Origin: Cupriavidus sp.
Lineage (GTDB): Bacteria; Pseudomonadota; Gammaproteobacteria; Burkholderiales; Burkholderiaceae
Direction of reading: 5' to 3'
Assembly: GCA_031180665.1 (NCBI GenBank)
Contig: JAPSLP010000023.1
Location: forward strand, 1 to 64,000
DNA: 64,000 nucleotides
Shown in pieces: positions 30,369 to 38,407 of this stretch. The translations under genes were made by a program, and so were the position numbers. The notes under the pieces are model-generated. The model had not been told where the DNA came from, did not search any database, and worked only from the letters and a program-made list of their open reading frames with translations. The stretch's first letter is position 1. The number at the start of each line of letters is the position of its first letter.

Positions 30369-31813
30369 GGGCGCCCCATCGCTGCGCCGAGCAGCTGCGC
30401 CGCCCGCGCCATCGCATCGTCGCCGATGCGCGCGCGGATGCCGTCGAACTGCGGGCCGCGCGTCGCATCGAGACCCATGCGCGAGGTGGTGCCGACGCCG
30501 GAGGCCGATGGATCGAGCGCGCTGCCCGGCAGGCCGTCGACGACCACCACGTCCAGATGCGGCTGCAGATGCGTGGCAACGGCCCACAGCACTTCCTCGT
30601 CGCGCGTGATTTCGACATCCTCGTCGACGGCGATCACCGTCTTCAGGTACGGATCCCAGCCCAGCAGCCCCAGCATGACCTGGCGCGCCTCGCCGGCCCG
30701 CATCGGCTTGAGCGCGACATAGGCATGGAAATGCGTGCCCGAGCTCGGGTAGTGCACCGCGGTGACGCTGGGGAAGCGCTCCTTGAGCTTTTCGACCATC
30801 TCGGACTCGCGCGGAATCCGCCCGAGATTGAGGTGCTCGGCCGAATTGCCTCCGACCACGTCGATCAGCATCGCGTCGCGCCGGCGCAGGATCGTCTCGA
30901 CGCGCAGCAGATTGTTGGTCGAACGATCCGACGAATAGCCGGTGAATTCGCCGAACGGCCCCTCGTCGACGCGCGCCTCCGGGTCGATCACGCCTTCCAG
31001 TACGATTTCGGCGCTGGCAGGTACCGCGATGCCATGCCGCGGCGTGCGCACGACCTCCAGCGGCGCGCCGAACAGGCCGCCGGCGACGTGGCGCTCGTCG
31101 ACGCCGTAGGGCAGCCGCGCCGCGCCGGCCAGCATGAACAGCGGATGCGCGCCGATCACCATCGCCACCGGCAGCGGCTGACCGCGCGCGGCAGCCTGCT
31201 GCTGCATGCGCCACAGATGGCCGCGCGAATGCAGGCTGGTGGCGATGCCGGTCGGTGAATGCACCATCGAGCGGTGGTAGCTGGCGTTGCCGATGCCGGT
31301 CTCGGGGTCCTGCGCGATCAGGATCGCGTTGGTGATATAGGGTCCGCGATCGGTGGCGAAATGCCGGATCGCCGGGATCGTGCGCAGGTCGATGCCGTCG
31401 GTCTGCACGACCTCCAGCACCGGTCCACGGTCGACCTCGCGCGGCGGCACCAGTCTGCGGCTGCGCGCCTGGTACTCGGCATGGATGCCGTCGGCGCCGA
31501 CGCCGAGCAGCCGACCGACGCGCTCGCGCGAGGCGAACACATTGGTCACCAGCGGCGCGCCCAAACCGCGCACGCGCTCGAACACCAGCATCGGGTGACG
31601 TCCCTGCCCGGCGAGTTGCCAGACCACGGCGGTCGCATCCTGGTCCGCATCGACCTCCTCCCCTATCGCCAGCACATCGTCGGGATGCGCGGCCCGATAG
31701 GCCGCCAGAAAGTCGCGAAAGTCCTGCGAGGACGAATAGCGCCCGGGATGGAGCCCGGGACCGAGCCGCGAATGGGGCCCCGAATGGAGCCGCGAGTTGA
31801 GCCGCGATGTCAT
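30365..31813 (-). CDS. UbiD-family (de)carboxylase
   Basis: A 482-aa prFMN-dependent decarboxylase. Recognisable are [13 protein letters not shown] with the following R-rich segment (prFMN/metal site near 175), [13 protein letters not shown] near 285 (the conserved Glu in the E-R-E network) and [12 protein letters not shown] motif in [17 protein letters not shown]. It is not the ubiquinone-pathway UbiD in length or context. The first 27 residues are an unusual SRLx tetrapeptide run encoded by a 12-bp tandem repeat that includes the ATG. A good Shine-Dalgarno (AAGGAGAG) supports the start at 31813. Substrate unknown, presumably an aromatic or heteroaromatic acid. Confidence 0.88.
   Translation of the reverse strand: MTSRLNSRLHSGPHSRLGPGLHPGRYSSSQDFRDFLAAYRAAHPDDVLAIGEEVDADQDATAVVWQLAGQGRHPMLVFERVRGLGAPLVTNVFASRERVGRLLGVGADGIHAEYQARSRRLVPPREVDRGPVLEVVQTDGIDLRTIPAIRHFATDRGPYITNAILIAQDPETGIGNASYHRSMVHSPTGIATSLHSRGHLWRMQQQAAARGQPLPVAMVIGAHPLFMLAGAARLPYGVDERHVAGGLFGAPLEVVRTPRHGIAVPASAEIVLEGVIDPEARVDEGPFGEFTGYSSDRSTNNLLRVETILRRRDAMLIDVVGGNSAEHLNLGRIPRESEMVEKLKERFPSVTAVHYPSSGTHFHAYVALKPMRAGEARQVMLGLLGWDPYLKTVIAVDEDVEITRDEEVLWAVATHLQPHLDVVVVDGLPGSALDPSASGVGTTSRMGLDATRGPQFDGIRARIGDDAMARAAQLLGAAMGRP
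31741..31812 (-). repeat. 12-bp tandem repeat at the ubiD-like start
   Basis: Six degenerate 12-bp units (for example GCCCGGGATGGA, GCCGCGAATGGG, GCCCCGAATGGA) lie head to tail. The last overlaps the start codon, so the units encode [16 protein letters not shown] and PGLH. Confidence 0.75.
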
Positions 31814-31898
31814 CGATCTCTCCTTGTCACGCCGGGCCGGGCCGCGCGCGCAGGCGCCGCCCGGCCCGGCCGCGTTGTCGGCCCGATCAGCGGCCCGT

Positions 31899-32813
31899 TC
31901 AGCGAAGACCGGCGTAGGTGTCGGTCAGGCGCGCCTGCGCCTCCTCCATCGTGCGCGGCGGCGGCGTGGTCTCCAGACCGATCAGGCGGGCAATGTTGTT
32001 GCCCATGTAGTCCTCCAGCCCGTCCTCGTCCAGGTCCATGCCTTGCGGCGCGGGACCGCACAGCATCTCCAGCTCGCGCAGCCACATGCCGGGCTCGTTG
32101 GGCGGCGTGTCGGTGCCGAACACGATCTTGTTGCGCGGCAACTGGCGGGCGAATTCGACGATGCGCGACTGGAAGCACCAGCCCGATTCGCAATAGACAT
32201 TGGGCGTGTCCATTGCCATCCAGAACGCCTCGAACGAATAATTGCCGCCGGTCTGGATGCCGAAATGGCCGATGATGAAATTGACCATCGGAAATTCGCG
32301 GATGATCGGATAGAACATCGTCGGAATCGTGTACGGGCCGTCGCCGGTATGGATCAGCACCACGACGTTGTACTTGGCACACATCTTCAATGCGGGCCGC
32401 AGCCAATCGAGTGCGCGGTCGGGACGATAGCCGTGCATGTTGGCATGCAGCTTCATCATCTTGAAGCCGTATTCCTTGACGTGGTATTCGAGCTCGAGCG
32501 CGCCCTCTTCCGGACCCCAGCGCGGATTGAAGGTGAAATTGCCGATGAAGCGGTCCGGATATTTCTGGCACAGCTCGGCCACATAGGCCATGTAGTCGCG
32601 CACGCCTTCGCGGCCGCGGCGATTGCCGTCGCGATAGCCGGTATTGCCGGGCGGCGGCTGAATAAAGCCCATGTCGATGCGGCGCGGCTTGCCGTTGATG
32701 ATGTAGGGGCCGTCCATCATCTTGAGCAGGCGCTCGCCGGTGAACGGTTCGCCGGTATGGCGCCAGGCCTCGTCGACGAGGTTGGTGGGATGCAGATGGG
32801 TGTCGATGATCAT
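31899..32813 (-). CDS. Amidohydrolase-fold protein A (ACMSD-like), full metal site
   Basis: A 304-aa TIM-barrel protein of the amidohydrolase-2 family that includes decarboxylases such as ACMSD and gamma-resorcylate decarboxylase. The metal ligands are all present: H6-L-H8, H155 in LIHTGDGPY, H183 in IIGHFGIQ and D235 in VFGTDTPPN. It shares most of its sequence with the neighbour at 32889-33791, including NVYCESGWC and GNNxARxIGLE. Located 85 bp upstream of the ubiD-like gene on the same strand; it could act as hydrolase or decarboxylase. Confidence 0.88.
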   Translation of the reverse strand: MIIDTHLHPTNLVDEAWRHTGEPFTGERLLKMMDGPYIINGKPRRIDMGFIQPPPGNTGYRDGNRRGREGVRDYMAYVAELCQKYPDRFIGNFTFNPRWGPEEGALELEYHVKEYGFKMMKLHANMHGYRPDRALDWLRPALKMCAKYNVVVLIHTGDGPYTIPTMFYPIIREFPMVNFIIGHFGIQTGGNYSFEAFWMAMDTPNVYCESGWCFQSRIVEFARQLPRNKIVFGTDTPPNEPGMWLRELEMLCGPAPQGMDLDEDGLEDYMGNNIARLIGLETTPPPRTMEEAQARLTDTYAGLR

Positions 32814-32888
32814 TGCAGTGGCTCCGTGCGGGGCTGCGTTGTCTGGAAGCGGTCGTGGGCGGCCGTCAGGGCGGCCATCAGGTCGCCA

Positions 32889-33791
32889 TCAGGCGGCGAG
32901 CCTGGCGCGGGCCTCTTCGACCGTGCGCGGCACCGGCGTCGGTTCGAGCCCGATCATCCGCGCGACGTTGTTGCCGAGGTAGTCCTCGAGCGTGTCCTCG
33001 TCCAGGTTGAGCCCCTGCGGCGGCTCGAAACACAGCACCTCCAGCAGGCGCAGCCACATGCCCGGCTCGTTCGGCGGCGTATCGGAGCCGAACAGGATCT
33101 TGTGCTTGGGCAACACCTTGGCGAACTCGACGATGCGCGATTGCAGGCACCAGCCCGATTCGCAATAGACGTTGGGCATGTCCATCGCCATCTGGAACGG
33201 CTCGAAGCAATAGACGCCGCCGGTCTGCACGCCGAAGTGGGCCATGATGAAATTGACCGTCGGAAATTCCTTGATCATCGGTACCCATTCGGTCGGGATG
33301 CTGTAGGGACCGTCGCCGGTATGCAGCTTGACCAGAACCCCGAGCTCCGCGCATTTCTGCAGTGCCGGACGCAGCCAGTCGAGCGCGCGGTCGGGCCGAT
33401 AGGCGTGCATATTGGCCTGGAACTGGACCATCTTGAAGCCGAGCTTGCGCACGTAATGGTCGATCGCGTTGACGCCGTTCTCGACGCCGCAGCGCGGGTT
33501 GTAGACGAAGCAGCCGATGAAGCGGTCGGGATATTTGCGCACCATCTCGACCGTGTAGGCCATATAGGCGTCGATCGATTCGCTGCCCGATTTGGTGCCG
33601 TCGGTCCAGGTGTAGATGGTGTTGCCTTGCGGCGGCTGGATGAAGGCGCGATCGATGCGGCGCGGCTTGCCGTTGATCAGGAATGGGCCATCCATCATCT
33701 GGATCAGGCGCTCGCCGGTGAAGGGCTCGCCATCGTGCCGCCATGCCAGATCGACCAGATTGGTCGGATAGCAACTGGTGTCGATGATCAT
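32889..33791 (-). CDS. Amidohydrolase-fold protein B (ACMSD-like), HxH motif lost
   Basis: A 300-aa paralogue of the downstream gene, aligned almost without gaps. The N-terminal HLH of the paralogue is replaced by S6-C7-Y8 (MIIDTSCYPTNLVD), while H157, H185 and D237 are kept. The metal site is therefore incomplete, though one strand-4/5 ligand set remains. The reading frame is intact and the rest is well conserved, which suggests a retained role, perhaps as partner subunit or with a changed metal requirement. Start at 33791 with GGAGACACCCGC upstream. Confidence 0.87.
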   Translation of the reverse strand: MIIDTSCYPTNLVDLAWRHDGEPFTGERLIQMMDGPFLINGKPRRIDRAFIQPPQGNTIYTWTDGTKSGSESIDAYMAYTVEMVRKYPDRFIGCFVYNPRCGVENGVNAIDHYVRKLGFKMVQFQANMHAYRPDRALDWLRPALQKCAELGVLVKLHTGDGPYSIPTEWVPMIKEFPTVNFIMAHFGVQTGGVYCFEPFQMAMDMPNVYCESGWCLQSRIVEFAKVLPKHKILFGSDTPPNEPGMWLRLLEVLCFEPPQGLNLDEDTLEDYLGNNVARMIGLEPTPVPRTVEEARARLAA

Positions 33792-34105
33792 GCGGGTGTC
33801 TCCTCGCAATGCTGCAGGTTGAAGGCATGCGGGACCGGCCGGTCGTTGCGGACGGGCCGGACTCGCGTTGCGTTCGGGAGCACTGTCGAGGGGAGCGTTG
33901 GAAGAATGCGCCACCGACGGTACTCCGTCAGTGAGCAATCTCCAGTTGAACGATCGCGGCATTGCGCCGCTGCTTGTTCAATCGACCGCTTCTACCCACG
34001 GCGCCTTTATACCGCCGCGGAAATTCGGATGTCAAGCGGGAAGCGTGGACGCCGATGTTGCGGCGCCCACCTTCCCGCGGTCGCATCGACCGCTGGTGCG
34101 CGCGA
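33792..34105. other. Upstream region of the amidohydrolase/UbiD cluster
   Basis: A 314-bp gap between the cluster and the SDR gene. It contains an operator-like inverted repeat, CACCGACGG-TACT-CCGTCAGTG (33912-33933, 8 of 9 positions pair), about 120 bp before the first cluster gene. No gene is supported here. Confidence 0.5.
33912..33933. promoter_or_regulatory. Operator-like inverted repeat upstream of the cluster
   Basis: CACCGACGG and CCGTCAGTG pair at 8 of 9 positions around TACT. The binding protein is unknown; no regulator gene is adjacent except the TetR gene about 1.1 kb away. Confidence 0.4.
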
Positions 34106-34849
34106 TCAGGCGTTGGTGCCGTTATCGATGGTCCAGGCCGCGCCGGTCACCGCCTGTGCCTCGGGCGAGGCCAGCAAGGCCACCACCGCCGCGACATTGT
34201 CCGGCGACGCGAAACGCTGCGGCCCCGCCATCAACGAGCGCTGCCATTCGGCATGCGGGCCATCCGGCGGGTTCATGTCGGTGGCGGTCGAGCCGGGATG
34301 CACGACGTTGACCGTGATGCCGCGCGGACCGAAGTCGCGCGCCAGGCCCTGCGTCATGCCGGCCAGCGCCGCCTTGCTGGCGCTGTACAGCGACATGCCC
34401 TGCCCCGGCACGCGCACCGCCAGGTTGCTGCCGATCGAAATGATGCGGCCGCCATCGGGCATCACCGCCGCGACCGCCTTGATCGCGGCGAAGGCGGCAC
34501 GGACGTTGACGGCCATCGTGATGTCGAAATCGTCGATCGACAGTTCGGTCGGGTGGCCAACGCGAAAGATGCCGGCGTTGTTCACCAGGATATCGATCTT
34601 GCCGAATTGCCCGGCCGCGCGCGCCACCGCATCGGCCACCGCCTTCGGATCGGCGTTGTCCGCGCGGATCGCCAGTGCCTGGCGTCCATGCGCGCGCACC
34701 TGTGCCGCGACCTCCTCCGCCTGCTGCTCCGAGCTCGCGTATGTCAGCGCGACGTCCGCGCCGTCGGCCGCCAGGCGACGCGCGATCGCCGCGCCAATGC
34801 CCCGGCTGCCGCCGGTGACCAATGCCGTTTTTCCTTGCAGAGATGCCAT
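34106..34849 (-). CDS. SDR-family oxidoreductase
   Basis: Classical short-chain dehydrogenase/reductase of 247 aa. The cofactor motif is TGGSRGIG at about 10-17, with NNAG near 87. Catalytic Ser is in SIGSNLAVRV near 140 and Tyr/Lys in YSASK near 153. The segment after strand 2 (YASSEQQAEE) favours NADP(H). The ATG at 34849 has AGGAGCAGGAC upstream. It is divergent from a TetR gene, a common repressor-SDR pair; substrate unknown. Confidence 0.92.
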   Translation of the reverse strand: MASLQGKTALVTGGSRGIGAAIARRLAADGADVALTYASSEQQAEEVAAQVRAHGRQALAIRADNADPKAVADAVARAAGQFGKIDILVNNAGIFRVGHPTELSIDDFDITMAVNVRAAFAAIKAVAAVMPDGGRIISIGSNLAVRVPGQGMSLYSASKAALAGMTQGLARDFGPRGITVNVVHPGSTATDMNPPDGPHAEWQRSLMAGPQRFASPDNVAAVVALLASPEAQAVTGAAWTIDNGTNA

Positions 34850-34959
34850 GTCCTGCTCCTTGACGTGGTGTTTGACGTGATGGTGAACGTGGTATGCCGG
34901 CTCCCCGGTTCGTCGCCCCGATGGCTGCCGGACCGGCGTCGCCCGCCTCACTTGCAATC

Positions 34960-34975
34960 TGTACTTGTCGGTACA
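34960..34975. promoter_or_regulatory. Candidate TetR operator between SDR and TetR genes
   Basis: TGTAC-TTGTCG-GTACA is a perfect 5-bp dyad. A second related element, TACT-ATCCGGTC-AGTA, lies at 35023-35038, just before the TetR start codon. Both share the TAC...GTA ends and a G(T)CGG/CCGG core. Confidence 0.5.
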
Positions 34976-35058
34976 AATTTAAAGCGAATTATTGGCACGT
35001 TGTCGCCGACGGTCAAGGGATTTACTATCCGGTCAGTACAGAATTCACTGTTCCATCC

Positions 35059-35688
35059 ATGAGCCAACGAGGAAGACCCCGCGCCTTCGACCGCGACACC
35101 GCCCTGCAGGCGGCCATGCGCGTGTTCTGGGAACGCGGCTACGAACAGGCGTCGCTGAGCGAGCTGACGGCCGCGATGGGGATCAACCGCCCCAGCCTCT
35201 ATGCCGCCTTCGGCGACAAGGCGCAGCTGTTCCGCGAGGCGACCGCGCTGTACCAGCGCACCATGAACTTCACCACGCCGGCCCTGGCACGACCGACCGC
35301 CCGCGCCGCCGTCGAGGCGATGCTGCGCGACAACGTCGACGCCTATTGCGACCCGACGACGCCGCGCGGCTGCCTGGTGGTATCGGTGGCCGCCGCCTGC
35401 CCGGATGACGACAGCGAGATGAAAACGATGCTGTCGAGCAAGCTGCGCACGGTCGGCGAGTCGGTGCGCCAGCGCCTGAAGCAAGGCATCGAGGCCGGCG
35501 AACTGCCGGCCGATACGGACGTCGGCGCCCTTGCCGCGTATTTCGAAACGGTACTGCAGGGCCTGTCGATCCAGGCCCGCACCGGCGCGTCGCGCCAGCG
35601 GCTGCATCGGGTGGTGGACTGTGCGATGCGGGTGTGGGACAGCTTCGTGCCCGAGCCAAAGAAGCGGTCGGCGAGCCGCCAAACGTAA
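35059..35688 (+). CDS. TetR/AcrR-family regulator
   Basis: A 209-aa repressor: N-terminal helix-turn-helix (about 10-55, SLSELTAAMGINRPSLYAAFG) after a basic RGRPRAFDRD segment, and a C-terminal ligand domain of the TetR_C_16-like or YcdC subgroup containing RGCLVVS. The ATG at 35059 gives the normal family N-terminus. Divergent from the SDR, with operator-like dyads in the gap. Probably senses a small electrophile or substrate of the SDR. Confidence 0.9.
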   Translation: MSQRGRPRAFDRDTALQAAMRVFWERGYEQASLSELTAAMGINRPSLYAAFGDKAQLFREATALYQRTMNFTTPALARPTARAAVEAMLRDNVDAYCDPTTPRGCLVVSVAAACPDDDSEMKTMLSSKLRTVGESVRQRLKQGIEAGELPADTDVGALAAYFETVLQGLSIQARTGASRQRLHRVVDCAMRVWDSFVPEPKKRSASRQT

Positions 35689-35706
35689 CTCCTGACTGTG
35701 CCTGAA

Positions 35707-35724
35707 CGGCCGTAACGACGGCCG
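35707..35724 (+). terminator. Hairpin after the TetR gene
   Basis: CGGCCGT-AACG-ACGGCCG is a perfect 7-bp stem 18 nt after the TetR stop. A CCCTTTGCTTGCC stretch follows with only scattered T residues. Confidence 0.5.
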
Positions 35725-35760
35725 CCTCGCCCTTTGCTTGCCTTCTGTCAGAGCGAGCAG

Positions 35761-35892
35761 ATGATCGACGACGGCTTGCTGTTTGACGACGGGGAGCCCT
35801 TCGACATACTGCTGGAGCGCTGCGCCACCATCGAGCGCAAGGCGAACGACCTGGCGCGCAACACAGACGCACTGCCCGAAGAGATGCTCTAA
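35761..35892 (+). CDS. Small hypothetical protein, 43 aa
   Basis: A short frame beginning MIDDGLLFDDGEPFDILLE and ending PEEML, acidic at the N-terminus and probably helical, with codon third positions as GC-rich as true genes here. AGAGCGAGCAG precedes the ATG. I recognise no family. It could be a genuine small protein or the remnant of a longer gene; the upstream frame is closed by a stop at 35713. It lies between the TetR terminator and the end of the convergent MFS gene. Confidence 0.35.
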   Translation: MIDDGLLFDDGEPFDILLERCATIERKANDLARNTDALPEEML

Positions 35893-35922
35893 TCCGGGCT
35901 TCGCATGTCAAAGCCGCGCGAA

Positions 35923-37224
35923 TCAACGTCCCGCATCGCGCGGAAACCGCATGCCGCGCGCCAGCAGCATGGCGGCCAATGCCGACAGCGCCACGACGGC
36001 AGCGGCGGCAGTCCAGCCCCACGCCTCGATGGCCGCGCCCACGGTGATCGGGCCGACCACTTGCCCAAGGTTGCTGCCCTGCATCAGCAGGCCGACCACC
36101 ACCGGCACCAGCCCGGCGGTCGGCGCGACGACGGAGGCGCTCGACAGCAAGGTGGCGGGAATCAGGCCGCCGATCGCCGAGAACAGCAGGCATAGCGCGA
36201 AGGTGGGCACATCGCCGAACACCGGCAGGAAGATGCCCAGCGCGGCCAGTCCCATCGTCAAACTGGTGACGGCCACAATGACGGGCCGCGACACGCCGCG
36301 CGCGAGCAGATACCCGGCGGCCAGGTTGCCGATCATGTTGGCGCCGATCGCCAGCGCGGTCAGCGCACCCACCATGCGGTGCGAGGCGCCGATCCGTTCG
36401 GTCAGCAGCACCGGCAGGAAGCTGAACAACGCGAAGAACATCAGGCTGTAGAGCGCGAAGCAGGCGGCCAGCCGCAACGGCTGCGCGGCGCGCAGCACGG
36501 TTACGATATCGACGCGCATGCCGCCGATGGCGGTGGCGGTGACGGTGGTGGCGCCGTGCGATCGGGCGGCGAGCCGCGGCGATGCCTGCCGCCGTGTGGA
36601 GGCCGGTATTGCCAGCCACGCCGCCGCGATCGCGACGACGGCCAGCGCCGCGCTGCCCCACCATAGTCCGCGCCAGTTGCCGAACAGCGGGCCGGCGAGC
36701 ATCGCCAGCGCCATGCCGGCTGGCATGAAGCAGCTCCACAGCGCAATGGCGATATCGCGGCGCTGCGGCGGCACCACGCGCTGCAGCACCGCCGGCCCGG
36801 CCACCGCGATCAGCAGGAAGCCCAGCCCTTCGACGCAGCGCGACGCCATCAGCGCCGGCAGTGTCGGTGCCAGCGCGCCGGCGCCGGCGCCGACCACCAC
36901 CGCCAGCAATCCGCCGAGCAACACGCGCCGGTCGCCGAAGGCAGCCACCAGGGCGCCGGCCGGAATCCCGCCGAGCGCACCGAGCACCGCCACGATCGCC
37001 ATCAGCCAGCCCGCCTGCGCCAGGCTCGCGCCTAGCTCGGCCTGCAGCATCGGCGTCGCAATCGCGGCCTTGCCGACCTGCAGCGCCGCGACCACGCCGG
37101 CGCCAACCACCACCGCCACCGTCGACCACATCGCTGCTTTGCCGGACGGCGCGGGCACCGGCGTGACCTCGCCCCGCCCTTCGCCGGACGACCATGCCTG
37201 CCTCCCGTTCGCACAATCGGTCAT
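35923..37224 (-). CDS. MFS transporter (CynX/NimT-like or sugar-phosphate type)
   Basis: A 433-aa membrane protein with 12 predicted helices after a polar 28-residue N-terminus. Typical MFS elements are AFGDRRVLLGG after helix 2 and RCVEGLGFLLIAVAGPAVLQRVVPPQRRD in the helix 4-5 area. The ATG at 37224 follows GGGGGAGAACGAG; the longer frame would extend into the divergent promoter. Divergent from a LysR gene, which probably regulates it. The substrate cannot be inferred. Confidence 0.88.
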   Translation of the reverse strand: MTDCANGRQAWSSGEGRGEVTPVPAPSGKAAMWSTVAVVVGAGVVAALQVGKAAIATPMLQAELGASLAQAGWLMAIVAVLGALGGIPAGALVAAFGDRRVLLGGLLAVVVGAGAGALAPTLPALMASRCVEGLGFLLIAVAGPAVLQRVVPPQRRDIAIALWSCFMPAGMALAMLAGPLFGNWRGLWWGSAALAVVAIAAAWLAIPASTRRQASPRLAARSHGATTVTATAIGGMRVDIVTVLRAAQPLRLAACFALYSLMFFALFSFLPVLLTERIGASHRMVGALTALAIGANMIGNLAAGYLLARGVSRPVIVAVTSLTMGLAALGIFLPVFGDVPTFALCLLFSAIGGLIPATLLSSASVVAPTAGLVPVVVGLLMQGSNLGQVVGPITVGAAIEAWGWTAAAAVVALSALAAMLLARGMRFPRDAGR

Positions 37225-37312
37225 CTCGTTCTCCCCCGCACTAAAACCCTGGCCATGCATCGCAATGGCGGACAGCATCGCATCGGCGGTACATGAACGG
37301 AAGTGATATAAG

Positions 37313-37342
37313 TTCGATCCGATCGATCGATCCGATAGATCA
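37313..37342. promoter_or_regulatory. GATC-rich repeat in the MFS/LysR gap
   Basis: The segment around TTCGATCCGATCGATCGATC and the following CCGATAGATCAG repeats CGATC/GATCG five times. It lies in the divergent gap and is a plausible LysR binding region, though the exact dyad is ambiguous. Confidence 0.4.
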
Positions 37343-37373
37343 GTCCCAGCCACCGTCTGCGCCCACCTCCAAC

Positions 37374-38285
37374 ATGCTCGACGCCCTGACCCTCGACCAG
37401 CTGCGCACCTTCGCCACCGTCGCGGAGGCAGGCAGTTTCCGTGCGGCGGCTGCCAAGCTCGGCCGCGTGCAATCGGCGGTCAGCCATGCGATCGCCAATC
37501 TGGAGGCGCAACTCGGCGTCGCGCTGTTCGACCGCGGCGGGCGGCGCCCGGTATTGACCGCGGAGGGCCAGGCCCTGCTGGTCAATGCGCGCGACATCCT
37601 GCTGCGCGTCGATGCGATGCGGGCACGCGCCCGTGGCCTCGGCCAACAGCTGGAGCTCGAGTTGTCGGTGGTCGTCGATACGCTGTTCCCGCTGGCGCAG
37701 ATCAGTGCCGCGCTGGAATCGATGCGTGCTCGCTATCCCTCGGTGGCGATCCGGCTGGCGATCGAACCGCTCGGCGGCCCGCTGGCCGCGCTGCTGGAGG
37801 AGCGGGCCACGCTGGCGGTGATGGTCGGCGAGGGCTTTCGCGATCCCCGCGTCGCGCTGCAGGCGCTGTCTTCGACCGAGGTGGTGGCGGTCGTGTCGGC
37901 GCGCCATCCGCTGGCGTCCCGGCGGCGTGGCCCGCCGCTGGGCCTGGCCGATCTGGCCGATCACCTGCAGATCGTGCAGTCCGATCCCACGCCGCTGTCC
38001 GCCGGCCGCGACTTCGGCGTGCTGTCGCCGCAGACCTGTCGGGTCAACACACAGGACACCAAGTACGCGCTGATCCTGTCCGGCCTCGGATGGGGCCGGC
38101 TGCCGCGCTGGCTGGTCGAGCGCGACCTGCGCGAAGGCCGGCTGGTGCGCGTCGCCACCACGTCGCTCGGCCGCGACGCGCGCGTTCTGTACGAAGCCTA
38201 TCTGGCCCATCGCGTCGATCAGCCGCTCGGGCCGGCCGCGCAAGCGTTCCGCGAAACCCTGAGCCGGATCGCCGCGCAAGGCTGA
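37374..38285 (+). CDS. LysR-family regulator
   Basis: A 303-aa LTTR; helix-turn-helix in residues about 5-60 (LRTFATVAEAGSFRAAAAKLG, VQSAVSHAIANLE) and a periplasmic-binding-like effector domain after 90. I start at the ATG at 37374, which gives the standard N-terminus; an upstream start at 37293 would add 27 residues rich in Ser/Asp/Ile. Divergent from the MFS gene at 35923-37224. Confidence 0.9.
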   Translation: MLDALTLDQLRTFATVAEAGSFRAAAAKLGRVQSAVSHAIANLEAQLGVALFDRGGRRPVLTAEGQALLVNARDILLRVDAMRARARGLGQQLELELSVVVDTLFPLAQISAALESMRARYPSVAIRLAIEPLGGPLAALLEERATLAVMVGEGFRDPRVALQALSSTEVVAVVSARHPLASRRRGPPLGLADLADHLQIVQSDPTPLSAGRDFGVLSPQTCRVNTQDTKYALILSGLGWGRLPRWLVERDLREGRLVRVATTSLGRDARVLYEAYLAHRVDQPLGPAAQAFRETLSRIAAQG

Positions 38286-38337
38286 CCCGCTCGCTATGTT
38301 GCGAAGTACCGATGGGGCGCCGACTTATGTTGCCAAC

Positions 38338-38356
38338 AAGAATGCTTATCAATAAG
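38338..38356 (-). promoter_or_regulatory. Fur-box-like site before the TonB receptor
   Basis: On the minus strand the site reads CTTAT-TGATAAGCATTCTT, matching 13 of 19 positions of the Fur consensus, including the core TGATAA-CATT. It is 51 bp upstream of the receptor gene in a locally AT-rich stretch. Confidence 0.55.
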
Positions 38357-38407
38357 ATTGACGGTTTTTTGTAACCGCAGATTACGAGAGAGCCCGGACC
38401 ACGCGCC

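Noticed and set aside
28606-30618. Apparent fusion of UbiX/UbiD frame with the CobW protein
   Set aside because: The upstream part is an out-of-frame reading of ubiX and ubiD; the CobW gene starts at 29748 with GGAGGAGA and an ATGA overlap.
34994-35009. A third sigma-54 promoter before the TetR gene (TTGGCACGTTGTCGCC)
   Set aside because: The -24 half fits but the -12 element TTGC is missing at the right spacing.
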